A stretch of 64,000 nt of DNA. It comes from Progne subis subis (lineage: Eukaryota; Chordata; Aves; Passeriformes; Hirundinidae). A model generated the notes under the pieces. The model saw only the letters and a program-made list of their open reading frames with translations. It did no database searches and was not told the origin of the DNA. Numbering within the stretch: position 1 is the first letter of the stretch; every line of letters starts with the position of its first letter. The stretch spans positions 868,001 to 932,000 of the forward strand of contig JAKJHU010000107.1 of NCBI GenBank assembly GCA_022316685.1, written 5' to 3'. Positions 26,001 through 38,665 of the stretch are shown piece after piece. A program made the position numbers and the translations under genes.

Positions 26001-29000
26001 TAACAGTAACAAGGTATCATGTGTTCATAATGAACAAACAGAAAAATTCCTCTCCCAAAGCATTCTGAAACGGTTACCTTTCTTCTCCATCATACACATA
26101 AGCTTTTGCAGTTATCCAAAGATGAAACAGCAATATTTCCAACATATTTTAAGTAAAACAAAAATGTTCAGCATACAAATTATAGATTCAGTGTTTAAGA
26201 CAAGCATAAAGAAACAAAAATACAGTTCTCAAGTGATCAGTATTTTTAGTTGATGTAGAGACAAATATTTTTAATTTAATCACAAATATTAGTCATTAGA
26301 AAGTTAGTCATTGGGAAGATTGGCAAAAAAAATCTTAAATGGGTAAAAAAGATTAATATTGACGTGTTGCTAGAACAGGAAAAAAAATAAAGAAAAAAAG
26401 AAAGACAAATGTCAAAATTGTCAAAAAAATTCCCAGTCACAAAAGGGGACAGAGACACTTCCAAACTGACAAAACCAAGACCTGCAGAAACAGTACCTGT
26501 TGTGAAAGAGAAGCAGACTCAGTCTCCTGCATTTATTGATGCCAACAGGCACAAAGCAATGCACAGCAGCAACTTAGTGTAAGAGTGCTGAGAGAGTGTG
26601 CTCTAGCAGGAGGGTTCTGTCAAAGAAGAAGTACAGATACTGTAGAAGCCCATATTAATATTTGATTAGTGTACGAAAAGCTACAGCAGAAGTCTGAGAA
26701 GACGCAGGACTGGAGTTAGGAGACAACTAAGACTGGCTAAACAACGAGTGCAAAGGCAGCAAAATGAGAGCACCACACTCTCACTGGCAAGGGATACAAT
26801 AAACTAACACCCCTCTTTGAGTTTCTGGTAGCTCAAAAGTTTTCAGAGACAAAGCATGAGTGATTTTGCATTCTTGTTTTAACCCATCATAACTAGCATA
26901 ATCTGAAAATTTTATACCTTTTCCTCAATGCTGAATTGCCAACTGAGGCTGAACCATTGAAATATTCCAACTAACACTGGCCAAGATACAGCAGAGTGTC
27001 CACATAAGACCATTCTTCTTCCAAAGACAGAGAAACCTCCTTAGTTCATGCTGTAAGGCTAATGAGTTTAAAAGCACCCAAAATACTCCCCCAAATACTG
27101 CCACATTTAAAGCTACCACTAGCTCTTTCGGTAGCAAATCAAATCTGTCAATCTGTTGAGCAAAATGGGTATTTGCACTGTTTTCTTTTACTGGACATTT
27201 GAAATTTGTTTTAACTGATACAGATTCAACTATTTAATTCATCCAAAACCACTGAGGACATCTAGCAGATGCCCATATCATCACTTAGGTACCAAAGACT
27301 GTTGCCATAATTTTACATCTCTCCTCTGGCTCTCATGCACAGGGAATTCATACAGGCTGGCCCAGTAGCAGATTTTTTTTCTGCTCTTCCCTAAGCTGAA
27401 AACCTTGAATCTTACTTTTACTAAGGAATTATAGTTTCTAACTGCTCAGATTAGTTTCTGCTTTATAAGATAAAGGAGAAACATTACTATTTGTAGATAT
27501 GATAGTGCTTGAACTTCAGCTTTTTTTTATTCCTTAGATAAAACCACAATACAGAAATGTAAACAATTGTAGGAGTACGGAATATCAGAGGGCATGAAAT
27601 AACGGGTCGGTCATATTGAGTCAGAACTATAGGTTACATTTCACGAATATGAACAATTTATGGTAAGCCCCTGCCTGACTGATCAAGTTTCCCCTTTGTG
27701 ATCCCCTTCTTTGACTGGATATGCAAAGATAAATATTGCACATATAGGTGGTTCTTGAAAGAGAGAATACAAATGACTACACCGAGAAGTACCAAACTGT
27801 GAAAAACCTTACAGTGAAAGGCAAAAACATAACATTATGTAAAGAAGTGGGAAATTGAGCAAGAGAAGCACAAATCATCCAATGATTAGTAAAATGTTTG
27901 GTTTAACAGAATTTGAGAAAGACACTCATATTAAAGAACAAGAGATTATCAGGGAACTATACAGATTGTCCTGAATCCAATTTATTGTTTAATAAACCTA
28001 GAATGAAAAAAAGTTTCAGTCTTACGTGAAAAAAATCTAACTGAAAAACCTACCTCTGAAAAGGTATAGCACACAGTAACAACAATTCACATGCTTCTGT
28101 GCATGCCTAAACTACAGCAAGGGTCAACTACTTATTCAGGCTTCTGTACACTGTCTAATATGATCATTATTTCATATCCTGCCCCTACCGTGGTCTGCTT
28201 CATACAGCCTTCTCACATTTCTGTGTGTTTTCAATCCAAAAAATTACTACTGTGACTATTCTTCCTCTGCAACACAAATAGCAAGAACTCCCCAAAAGAG
28301 CCTAACCTTAGAAGTAAAAAATGTCAGCGGTTTTCATTACTTTATTACCATACCTCTCTTGTTTCTCTGCCACTGCCAGTCGATCAGCATCAGGATCATT
28401 TGCTAAAATGATTCTTGCCCCATCTTTTTCAGCCAAAGCAAAAGACAATGTCTGGAAAAGTGTTAAGCAGGACCAGATAAGCATTAATATTATTAATATT
28501 ACCAAATAATATTTTCACTTTCTTTATAGGTTTTAAGTAATTTTCCCAATTAATTTAATCTCAAACACCCAAAATCATTATGTGTCTCTCAAAAACCCCA
28601 AAAATTTCTGGCCTGGCAGCAGAAGAATATAGTCAGGATATTTAACTACATCATTCCACTTCTGTAGCCCAATTTAAAATCTACCTAGATTTAAGGGGAT
28701 CCTTCAATAACAAAGTGTAACAGAAGTAGCAGCAGAAACTAACCACTTGTCAGGACTTCTGCCCCCTCCTGGTGCTATGTCAGAACAAAAGAGTAGAAGC
28801 CTTCCAAAAACAACTGAGAGGATTTTTATTATTTTTTTTAAGTTAACTATCACTTTGTCCCATGTGCAGATCCTGCCCATTCTGTTAGAGCACAAAGTAG
28901 TTGAAAGTTACAGCTATTTACTACCTGACTGGTTCAAAGAGGATTATGTCAATGAAAGGACACCAGCTAATTCTTTGCTAAATGTAAGGCTATGAAACAG

Positions 29001-32000
29001 ATGAAAAATAGACCTTCCACCAATATCTACAGCTGTGACTTCTGGCAAAAAGAAAAACACTGAAAGACATCACAATTAAAAAAAACCCCTCCAAATCTAT
29101 TTACCAGAACACCTTTGCCTTCTTCAGGATTTGGATACTTCACTGTGGGAAAGTCTGGATCAGGATCTTTCTGCTCCGGAACAGCAAAAGGAGGGCTAAG
29201 GTCAAATGCCTTGAATGCCAACTGCACAAATTTATGTCCTACACCATGCACAGAAGTATGAACAAATTTCAGGTTTGTTTCCTTGTTTATGTTCCTGAAA
29301 TAAGATAGGTTAACAGTAAACTTAGACATGGAAGATGTTCTGCACAAAACTGACCAAGTTTGGAAACAGATACAACTCAGTATCCTATATCACTGTTAAA
29401 ATGATGAATTAAAGGAGGTCAGATTTTAAAAGCAATGGCTTGAAATTCAGCTTAGCCTAATTTTTCAACAATATGAGTCATTCTTGGCATCCAATATCCT
29501 GGTGTGTGCAAATCACTGGAGTAAGAAAGACAGTACACTCCCAAAGAAGGCAAGTGAAAAACAAAAAGAGACTCTTCATCCCCAGCTCTAGCATTTAAAC
29601 CACCCCCAAAGACTTTGAACACACTGAGTCAACAGGAGCCTGCCCAATTTCAGCACACTCCTTTTTAGGAAGTAAAAAAAGCGTTGGGCATACCTAAAAA
29701 TCATGCAAACTCCTAAGGAGTAATTTAATTCCAATTCTGAAAAGGCCACTTAATAGCCCCAGGTTTCAAGTAACTGCTGATTGTTTTCAGCAAGAGTAAG
29801 AACATGGTTACTGGTGGTTGAAATTTTGACATAAGATAAGCAGATCTAAAAGGCTGATACTCATCTACTACATAAAGCAATTCTAACTGTTAACCACCAA
29901 GAGAAACATCCACTTGATTTTGCTGAATAAAAATTTTACTGAGCAAATGATAGGAATAAGCTGTTGTAAGGCACTCAAGGCTACCAGGAGCAAAAGCAAG
30001 GCTGGAATGACAGAGCAAGAACTTCTCTGTCCAGAACTAGCTTAACAACCTGGTTCACTGTCTCTTTCAGAATCTTGTTTTAAGGCTGGTGGGCTGTCCA
30101 TGCCAGTTCACCTCCAGCAGCCCCAGTCTTGCTATGACACTTGGCTGATGCATGGCCATGAAAATCCAGGATATGACACCATCAGAAATTTGCTCACTTT
30201 ACTGGGTTAGACTTCTGCCAGGACAGCTTTATGAACTGGCTTACTACACCACCACACAGCTGCCAGTGCTACCAGAAAAGATGACAAAAAGGCACAGGCA
30301 GAACTGGGTCATGTCAGGATTGTGGCCTCTCACTACCATCAATTTAAACTGCCCTTCCATACTAGATGGAATACTCTGTATTCTTAAAGGAATTAACACC
30401 AGTCACCTGTAAAAGCACTGTTTCTGTATGTCTTTGAAATACTCCTTATTGACCATGGCATATGGATCATGAAGTAGCGGGCTGCTGTCAATCAGTTTGT
30501 CATCCCAAGCCTGAGGCCATGGTTCCTGGTTCTCCTCAATAGCCTGAGAGATTCCTTTGTCATGAGGGGAAATGATCTGAGCACCGTTTTCCCAGTAAAC
30601 CTAAATAAAAATAGGTAAGTGAGTATTTGATCATTTATCTTGTAAGATAGTTTCATTATGTTTTATGTTGGTTAAGGTGCAGTACGTTCACTACAGTATT
30701 ACAGTAAGTTAGGCTTAGGTATACCCAAAGTATTCTGCTCATATTCTCAATGTTTCTTTTCACATCCCATTTTTATTCTACTAAAAAAAAAGGCAGTTCA
30801 ATTTTATCAAAAGATATCAAGATCCATAATGAAACACAAAAAAAGGCCCAGTCGTTTACTGACAAAACTTCCATTCTTGTATTTTGGAAACAGCCTGTGT
30901 ATGACTGCCCAGCTACTGAATAACTGGTGCAATGTCACAGCAATTTAGCTGTGTTTTTTTCAGTGGACAGCAGATCACAATGGCATCCCGCTTTCTAGAG
31001 CAAAGATTTTAATTATATTATCAGTTTAACCTGATACCATTTTTAAATACATAGAAGAGATAAGAGATCTAGAGAGACTAGTAAATAATTTAGTCTATAC
31101 TGTGATAGGAATTATATACAATTGCATTAGCTTCTCTAGATGGGAAAAAAAAGGAACCAGGAAATAGATCACATTGGAATACCTTGTAACCATTGTCTTG
31201 TTTTGGATTATGTGAAGCAGTAACCATAATTCCAGCACAAAGCTTCAGATGAGTTACTGTGTATGGCTGCAACAAGAGAAAGTTACTTGAAGTAGAATGT
31301 GCAACATATTATATATTATTTCTTCTCGTGCATATGTAATACTTCCATAGCGTTGAATGAAAAGTCAGGACATGATTCCTACACACTGACTCCCTAAAGC
31401 AAAAGCTAAATAGTACTTGCTCCACTAGACTCCATGTGGCACAACTTTAGCCTTCGTTTTCTCTCGTGCATTCTTCCATTTATGTGTTATTAATGTTGTT
31501 CCAGATGTTTCGTGAGTCTCTAAGGTAGGGTATTTCTAGAAGGAAGCCAGATGCATGTGTTTCCTGCTGTAGGATGACTTGAGGTACACAAGGCCTTAGA
31601 GGGTGCCCAGTCTGTTGGGGTAATGACAGAAGTCAGCACGGGGCGGAGAAGTGTAGCTCAAGCAGTCTCATCCATACTGGCTTTTGGGAGCAGCTGCTCC
31701 ATTGAGGTTCAGAAGAGAACTGTTTTGGAGAGAGCTCTTATAAATTAGCTCAAAACAGATGGAGTGAATTATAAAGCATTATTCATGAACACAGGTCCAA
31801 AGAGTGTTTACTCCTGGCTCTTTATTTAATAGTGAAATGCAATGAACTGCAGTTCTTGCAACACCACTTTAAGCTGCACAATGAAGAATTTGCCCCAAAC
31901 CTGCAAAAAATTGTATCAGTATAAGAATGCTATGTAGAAAGTCTTTATACCACTGTGTTCTGATTGCAATGCTCACTGGAGCAACTGGTACAGGGAGAAA

Positions 32001-35000
32001 TTATTGCTTTTAGTACAAGGGCCAAGAGCAGGGCTTTTCTGTGTTGCTCTGGAGACACCTGGTGTTCTGACAAGAGCATTGTGGACACAATCCAACAACC
32101 CTTCTGGCAAAACACCACTGCACTCCACCAACTTGCTATTTTCAATTCAATATCTGCCCTTGTCCCTCCTCCTCTAAAAAAAGGCAAAAATGCAGCCAAT
32201 TGTGAGTGTATGTTTCAGACTTCACAGCAATCTGCTGACATTCCATATTCTCCCTTCTTTTGCTATGGATGTTGTAAACTATACATAGCTAAATAAATAC
32301 AAGACTAACTTCAGCAGGAGCTCAATAAGTAATAATTGGTTTTGTAGTTTTCCTTAATCTAAGTAATGCAAGGTATCTGACAGAATTTGTGTGTCTATAA
32401 AGATATAGTACATAGAAAGACATAATAGAAAAACCTACCACAAAGGGAGTTGGTATTATATCAGAGAACAGATAAACTGGAACTCCCTGACTGATGAAGG
32501 TATTGGCAGCAAGTCTTGCAAACCTAAAGAGGAAGAAAAGACACTAAGGGAATATATTCATTTCCTTACCAATTAGTTTTCTAGAATTCACAGCTTTCCC
32601 TCCTACTGTAATGCAATTACAAAATCCTGACAGCAAGCACCACCACTTACCAATATATCTCAATTATTATACAGACCCAATTTAAATGTGTTTCCTCACT
32701 CTTCCAAACAGACAAGGCACAACTCTACCAACATAACTGGCATTACCAGTATGTAAGAATACTGTAAATCCCACATATTCATTCACTTTACAGAAAGAAA
32801 ATACCGCTGAAGTAGATAGAAATCCATCATGGATCACACAAGGCATCTACTAAATACAAAATCTAAGGAGTACCTTTTGCTACTACCTCCACTGGAAAGA
32901 TGAGCACGAGCATCAAAACCAATCACAACTCCTCTCTTTTTCAGGTCACTGAAATTCTTCTCAAGGTATCTGCAAAATCCCTAAAGACAACAACAAATCC
33001 ACCTTATTAACCCAATCTTGATGTTTGATTTATCACAGCAATTATCAATTAAGATAATTGCTAAGATGGTGATGTCTTAGGAAGCTGAGCACACACAGCA
33101 TCTCACTGAACTCTGGGATTCAGCTTGTCCAGGACCAATAAACACCAATACCAGAAACCTTCAAATCAATATTGCAAACCTAGATAGCATTTAAGTACTT
33201 TTTAAAATATCAAAACCAACCCCAAAAAGGAACAAGTAACACAATGAGTCTGAATTGCAGGCTTTGAGAAATTATTCAGATGCCTTAGGTCTCACATGAG
33301 GAAGAGAACAGCTGGCCAGCATTTCAGGTTTTTACCCAAATCTCACCCTTAATAATGACATCTCTTTAGCACATGATACATCACCACTCCAGGCTCCAGT
33401 TATTCAAGGTTGTGGTTTTTTTCCTCAAGTAGATTTACGTTAGGGTCCATGCATGAGTACATATCTTCACTGCCTTTATGTTACGTAAATTCATGTCCAG
33501 CACACACAAAGCTTACCCAAATGTTGGCTACATTTGGGGTTTTTCCTGTAGCTGTTACAACAGCACTAACTGTAACACATGAGCTTAACTGCAGCTGCGT
33601 ATAAATTAAATTGCAAATCCAACATGGAAAGTAACTTCTTTTAATGGTTTAATAGCTTCTCTCCGCTTGTTTTCAGAGATCAGCACTCAGCTAATAATAA
33701 TAATTTAAATTACTTCTGAAAACTGGAAGAATAGGAAACAACTTGTACTTCCATAGAATACTCATTTGCGTGCCGTAAATGAGGCCCTTCCATTCACATA
33801 CACAACCAGTTAAGTGAGATAAAGTACTGAACACAATACCTGGGTTGTCTGGATAATAGTCAAGTCATTCATGTGGGAAATCCCTGCTCCCATGGCAGCT
33901 CTGAGCCCCGCTGTGCCAAACTCCATCCGCGAGCCAAAGTATTTCTGCAGTTCTCCAGCATTTCCTTCCGCAAGCAATTGTTTCACGATTGTGTAAGTTT
34001 TTGGATTCTGTTGATACAAAATTCAGATATTCTCAGTGAGGTTTCTTTTTGTTTTAACAGAACTGACTTTCTGTCCCAATCTCTGGGTTTCAGTATCAAA
34101 ACACAGCACATGATTTCACGAACATCAGAATTCCTGATGTCCCAATTTTAAATCAGTACAACCTCAAGTATTACTTATTTTAGATTTATCTCCTTAAGTG
34201 AACATGCTACCTGGACAGCAATGCGCATGTATGCGTATCTCAAAATTTGGGATGTTAAAAGATTTCCAAGATGTCTATTTTAATATTTTCTATTTTTAAA
34301 AATAAAACAAAAAGCAGCACTTCAACAGTTCAGAGGTGTTTTCCTCATCACAACACAAGAGCTACACTAAACATTTAAGAAAGTAAGTTAAGCTAAATAT
34401 TAAGACATATTTGTTATTTCTATAGCACTATATGTAGAGTTTAAAACAAACTAAATCATAACCTTGTCCCAAGACTGACTAGCACCAGAGGTAGCAGCAA
34501 AACTGAGCAGATGGGACAAAAGATCATTCCCAACATATTTGCAGCTAATACTTGTAAAAATAAGCACAACCCCAGGATGAAAGCCTAGAAACTACAGCCA
34601 AATTCTTAAATAAAATTACTCAAGAGTGGCAACAAAAAGGCCATGTCAGACCACTTGAGAACAGTGAGGAGTTTCTAACTTTCACTGCGTTTCTTGGTAT
34701 ATCGTTTCCACATATTCTCTATTGTTAATTACTCTTTTTGTTTCCAGACTTAAGGAATTAGCAAAGTTCTGTATGTTGAGCAAATCTTCAGCTTCTCAAT
34801 GTAATAACACGAGACTTATAAAGTTCAGTATTTGATTTCTTGAGAACTGGTGAAAAAAAGGACAGATGGCAGTAACCTGACTACAGGTTACCTGGAGAGG
34901 CAGCAGGTTACTCACTGCACGAGTACACACACTTTACTCTGGAGTACAAAGATTATAATTTTCAAAAGGACACAAACTTTGATTTCTAGGCAATCAAATG

Positions 35001-38000
35001 ACCTCATAAAAGTCACAGTCTTTACTATTTCCTGGAAGACCTAGGTATGCAACAAGGAAAGCATATCATTCTAGGCAAAAAGGAAATCAAAATCTAAATG
35101 TAAAACCATATATCTTCTGCAGCTTCAGAAAATGCTGCAGAACACACAGAGTAGTAGGCATATGAGTAAGTCTGCATACAAAGGTATAAACATTCTGCAC
35201 ATCAAACCGAGACCAGAGTCAGGATGTCCTAACCACTGACCTGTGCACCCACTGCCACAGGACAAACAACACAGTTTAAATAAATACTTAAAAAGCTAAA
35301 GAGCCTTTGGTACTAATGAGCAAACTGCATAATGCAGAATAAACGAAAAAAAGAAATGAAGCTCCTTGAGTGCAATAAACTATTAGGCACCTCAGAATTA
35401 CTGATTTCCAGTGCAAAAACTTACCAATTTACCAGTCCAAGAATGTTGTAACTAAGACTTCCTTGTAGGTAGTTTGACAAAATTATCCATTATTATTGAG
35501 TAATTACATTCTGTAAGAATAAATATAATTCTATGTTGTTATAGAATATATAGGGCAGCATAACTGAGTTTAGGCTGTTTACAAGTTGACGTCACGTTTT
35601 TGCTTTAACATCAGGCCTATGTCTCAAAGGCAAAGCCTTTGAATGACACCATTTGCATCCAGTACACTGCTTAGTCACCTTTTAATTCCTCTGTGTGAGT
35701 TTTGTGCACACGAGTCATCTCTTAATACTGAAATGAGCCTGTTTTTAGGTAGATACTACACACATTTTTACAGGTATTTGACAGACTAGAAGCTGTAATG
35801 CCAATGCAGAAGGACATCAGGAGCATCCTGCAGCTCTCACAGCCAAGGAGTTTCTTGTTTGTTGTTAGAGGAATTTCCCAGGTTCGTTATCTACTGTGAA
35901 ACTAGAGGGATCCTCCAGTTTTTTTAAGTCTGGTTAAAATTACATGCCCAGGTGGCTGCCCATGTCTTAAGAGTTTCAGTCCACATACTTTTCTAAAGAA
36001 AACTTGGTTGCATTAATTTAGTTGTTCCCCACTGCCTGCCTCCACCCCACACCAAATAATGGTAAAAGCCAGGCTAAGTCTGTTTTGCAGAAGGATTTTT
36101 CCAGAACTATTGTTATAATCGCTTATGGCTATATTCTCCTAAGAATCTGTCTATTTTTTTAGTGGAGAATGTTATGATGCCATTGTACACTGCTAAGTAA
36201 AAAAACTAATCTTGGTTCTGGCTTTTTTCTTCTGCTTAAACAAAATCTTCACAGCATCTCTACCTAAGAAGGATCAAATTATATCAGAAGGATGAAGTGC
36301 AGGCATTTCCCTTTCTTATTCTCTCAGGTTACACTTTTTCTGCTCTCAAATGAAAGCAGATGTGAGTATGGGAGTACCTTTTTCTGTTAATATAGTGGCA
36401 GGTGATTTAATACCAAGTTAATATCCACTAGTGCAATTAGCCTGAACATCACCTGGTAACACTCAAGTTATTTACTTTAATCTCACTACAGGAAGGCCCA
36501 AAGAGCGATCATCAGTAGAGGAGTCTCCACAAGGTTTTAGAGGAGAGGAAAAACTTCTGACTAAACATATTTTATTTTTACTAGAACCAGAAGTTACCTT
36601 CCATTCATAATTCTATGACTGATAATAGAAAGAATGAAAAATATTCTATTACTGTAATGAACAGAGTGATGAAAACAGCCTGGCAACAAGCTCAGTAATT
36701 GTCATGTAGGCAGAAACTTCCAGTTACGTCAGTAGAGCCGCCATCAGCCATACGAGCTTGCTCTTGCAGACAATTATTTTGTAAGAAACATAGGGCTTAT
36801 CATCATTAAATATTAACCAATCTTTGCATGTCAAAAAGGAAGGGTTTTTTTTTTTTTTGTATCAGAGTAAATGGACAAGGGTTATATCTGATTCTTCTGT
36901 TAATCAACTAGAAACATGCAACAGCTCCCTGAGAAATCAGAATACCTCATCATTTTTGAGCAATCAGCAATGGGTATTGCACACTAGTCAATTATTACTG
37001 AGTCAAAGATGCAAGTGTTAACAGAGGGCTAAACTCTCAAAAGTACAGCTGCTATAAGGGATACTGAATTAGATTTCCAGAGGGTTTAACAAAATAATCA
37101 GAATAAACAGTTGAAAAGCAAGTTATTACACAGAAGACAAGAACATAACTAATGCTGGTCAGGAAAGTTATGTAAATAAGAGGCCCTAAAACCAAACTAT
37201 TTTCTCAAAATCAATTAAACTGGGAAAAAATGGCAGAAAAGCTTATTGTAATTTGATGTGATGAGTTAGCATTTCTGAAAAGAGGACTAGTTTGGCACTG
37301 CTCTATCATTAATAAAACCAGAACTGGGTAACTGGTCCATTAAACAGCTGATTGGTCTTTAATGAAGAATCACAACAAGCTTGAGGTACTTCTAATTATG
37401 TCCTTTAGAACCTGGAAAGAATACTAAGAAAAGAATTATTATATGTTTCCACTGATATTTTTGAAATAAGGAGAAGATGCCTTACCAAACTGGCATGTGT
37501 GCTGCACAAAAGTCAGAGGCATTGCTTGAGTGCTCAGCCCAGGGAAGTCACTTTGGTGGCTTGAAGGGGGGTAATGGCCAGTGTGTTCCAATACAGCCAA
37601 ATGAACAAATTATATGAAGAGGGACATTAAAAATGCAAACCAAATGTGCCAATAGAGGCCTGCATCTCAGTGGGACCTGCAGCAGCAAGCAACTACATGA
37701 CCATTTCCAGAACATCACTATGGAAAGTTGTTTCTTTAGGCAGGTGGAAAACAGAAACAGATAAACGATTTTACTTCTTCATATAGTGCTGTCAAAACCA
37801 ACGACAAAGGTAAGTCTCAAGAAGAAGGGAAATAACACCTGAAAAAACCAGGACTGACAGCTTCTACAGTTCACATTTCCAAGAGTTTTTGAAGCGAGCC
37901 CACACGTCTTTTGGGATCACTATTTTACTAAACAAAAATTTGAAGGTACCAGGCGGTTTTTAACACTGAGAGACAAGTAACACGGTGATGTATGCTGGTC

Positions 38001-38502
38001 TTTAATAATTAAAGCCTATTAACTGCCCTGCGACCGAAACAGTTCGGAAGAACACAGGCGCTTTTCACGAAGACGTTCATTACATTCAAAAGCCACACTG
38101 AAGACCAGCCGGGGGGTTCCAGACCAAAGCGCGGCTGCTGCGGCAGGTGACGGAGCCGCAGCAGCGTCAGGGGGCCCGCAGCCCCACCTGCGCCGGCCCG
38201 GCCGCGGGGCGGGAGGGGATGGATGGCTGCCTGCCGAGGGGGAGGGAGAGCACGCCTTTGTCAGCGAGCTCTGAAAGCAGAGCCAAAGGAGCAAACGGGT
38301 GCTTCTGCCGCACCCGAAACCGGCACAATGCAAGAGCCGGGCGTCACCCCGCGCCTCCTGACCCTTCTCCAGCCTGCGCCCCCATCGCCGCCCACCCAGC
38401 CCGTGCCTGGCCGGAGCCGCCGCCCCTCACCTTGTCCCAGAGCAGCCACTGTTCGGCCGCACGGCGGAGCGCCGCATCCTCCGCGGAGCCCCGCGCTGCC
38501 AT
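19971..38502 (-). CDS. PGM2: PGM2, phosphoglucomutase-2 / phosphopentomutase (complete, 14 coding exons)
   Basis: Cytosolic alpha-D-phosphohexomutase family enzyme. In mammals PGM2 mainly interconverts ribose/deoxyribose-1-phosphate and -5-phosphate and is linked to glucose-1,6-bisphosphate turnover. Joining the exons 38502-38431, 34007-33840, 32980-32874, 32523-32439, 31266-31183, 30600-30407, 29294-29105, 28451-28354, 25890-25710, 25591-25498, 24428-24299, 21765-21576, 20950-20817 and 20073-19971 gives 1830 nt. That is 609 codons plus TAA, with every junction GT-AG and in phase (human PGM2 is 612 residues). Key sites are all intact: catalytic serine in TASHNP (Ser162), metal loop DPDADR (319-324), sugar loop FEEAIGY (420-426) and phosphate loop RTSGTEPK (555-562). 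[19 protein letters not shown] and GYMCCPAV fit PGM2 better than its paralogue PGM2L1. The start MAARGSAED has G at -3 and +4. TBC1D1 lies downstream in the same orientation, as in other vertebrates. Confidence 0.96.
20779..20814. repeat. 18-bp tandem duplication at the PGM2 exon 13 donor
   Basis: Two units (20779-20796 and 20797-20814) differ by a single C/T change. The second unit runs into the donor site. Confidence 0.9.
20817..20950 (-). CDS. PGM2: PGM2 exon 13 (residues 532-576), phosphate-binding loop
   Basis: Encodes [19 protein letters not shown], then [28 protein letters not shown] (codons 20881-20858) grips the substrate phosphate. An 18-bp tandem duplication begins just inside the following intron. 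Confidence 0.95.
21576..21765 (-). CDS. PGM2: PGM2 exon 12 (residues 468-531)
   Basis: Encodes [32 protein letters not shown] and [17 protein letters not shown]. Start of domain 4. Ends GCT|GTAAGT, phase 0. Confidence 0.94.
21766..24298 (-). other. PGM2: PGM2 intron 11
   Basis: Non-coding, 2.5 kb. It contains a poly-A tract near 23060-23076. No extra exon is supported. Confidence 0.85.
24299..24428 (-). CDS. PGM2: PGM2 exon 11 (residues 425-468)
   Basis: Encodes [20 protein letters not shown] and [20 protein letters not shown]. Ends GATGA|GTGAGT, phase 2. Confidence 0.94.
25243..25429 (+). mobile_element. CR1 LINE 3' fragment in PGM2 intron 10
   Basis: Diverged CR1 tail with 'GGCTGCCTAGTGAAATTGTA', 'CAGGAGTCCCTTCCAACCTC' and a terminal 'CCTGTGATTCTCTG'. 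It is antisense to PGM2, less than 70 bp from exon 10. Confidence 0.8.
25498..25591 (-). CDS. PGM2: PGM2 exon 10 (residues 394-425), sugar-binding loop
   Basis: Encodes [20 protein letters not shown] and VLFAFEEAI. The EEAIG loop selects the sugar phosphate. The intron before it is only 118 bp (25592-25709). Confidence 0.94.
25710..25890 (-). CDS. PGM2: PGM2 exon 9 (residues 333-393)
   Basis: Encodes [19 protein letters not shown] through [20 protein letters not shown] and FHFE. This belongs to domain 3. Ends GAG|GTAAGC, phase 0. Confidence 0.95.
25891..28353 (-). other. PGM2: PGM2 intron 8
   Basis: Non-coding, 2.5 kb. ORFs here (for example 25828-26253 plus) are chance frames overlapping exon 9 or AT-rich sequence. 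Confidence 0.85.
28354..28451 (-). CDS. PGM2: PGM2 exon 8 (residues 301-333), metal-binding loop
   Basis: Encodes [18 protein letters not shown], then [20 protein letters not shown] (codons at 28397-28380) supplies the three aspartates that bind magnesium. Confidence 0.95.
29105..29294 (-). CDS. PGM2: PGM2 exon 7 (residues 237-300)
   Basis: Encodes [45 protein letters not shown] and GKGVL, ending CTG|GTAAAT in phase 0. The TSVHGVG segment begins domain 2. Confidence 0.95.
30407..30600 (-). CDS. PGM2: PGM2 exon 6 (residues 173-237)
   Basis: Starts [18 protein letters not shown], continues EPWPQAWDD and SSPLLHDP, and ends KQCFY plus two bases before GTGACT. Confidence 0.94.
31183..31266 (-). 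CDS. PGM2: PGM2 exon 5 (residues 145-172), active-site serine
   Basis: Encodes [20 protein letters not shown]. Ser162 of TASHNP (codon 31215-31213) is the residue phosphorylated in the catalytic cycle. Ends AAG|GTATTC. Confidence 0.95.
32439..32523 (-). CDS. PGM2: PGM2 exon 4 (residues 116-144)
   Basis: Encodes FARLAA... through [13 protein letters not shown]. Ends GTG|GTAGGT, phase 0. Confidence 0.93.
32874..32980 (-). CDS. PGM2: PGM2 exon 3 (residues 81-116)
   Basis: Encodes [19 protein letters not shown] and [15 protein letters not shown]. Ends AG|GTACTC with two bases of codon 116. Confidence 0.93.
33840..34007 (-). CDS. PGM2: PGM2 exon 2 (residues 25-80)
   Basis: Starts after CAACAG with [16 protein letters not shown] and includes the conserved [18 protein letters not shown] and [10 protein letters not shown]. 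It opens domain 1; the FGTAGLR motif is shared by the PGM2 family. Ends CAG|GTATTG, phase 0. Confidence 0.95.
34008..38430 (-). other. PGM2: PGM2 intron 1
   Basis: Non-coding, 4.4 kb, AT-rich until it enters the CpG island above 38.1 kb. No exon is recognised in it. Confidence 0.85.
38431..38502 (-). CDS. PGM2: PGM2 exon 1 (residues 1-24)
   Basis: Encodes MAARGSAED...EQWLLWDK, ending AAG|GTGAGG in phase 0. It lies in a CpG island. The frame stays open upstream through in-frame ATGs at and below 38604. Confidence 0.9.
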
Positions 38503-38570
38503 CCCGCTGCCGCCCGAGCCGCCGCCGCCCCGCTCCTTCCCTCTTCCGGAGCGCCCCCGCTCCGCTCCGC

Positions 38571-38665
38571 CCATCCCATCCCATCCCATCCCCGCCCATC
38601 CCATCCCCGGCCCATGCCGGGCCGACCCATCCCATCCCCGCCCCGCCCCGCCCCGCCCCGCCCGC
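38571..38665. repeat. (CCCAT)n and (CCCCG)n repeat in the PGM2 promoter
   Basis: Imperfect CCCAT pentamers interspersed with CCCCG units. On the transcribed strand this becomes GGGAT repeats containing several ATGs, three of them (from 38604) in frame with PGM2. Confidence 0.85.

Noticed and set aside
25828..26253. Plus-strand 141-codon ORF
   Set aside because: It overlaps PGM2 exon 9 in antisense and continues into intronic AT-rich DNA.
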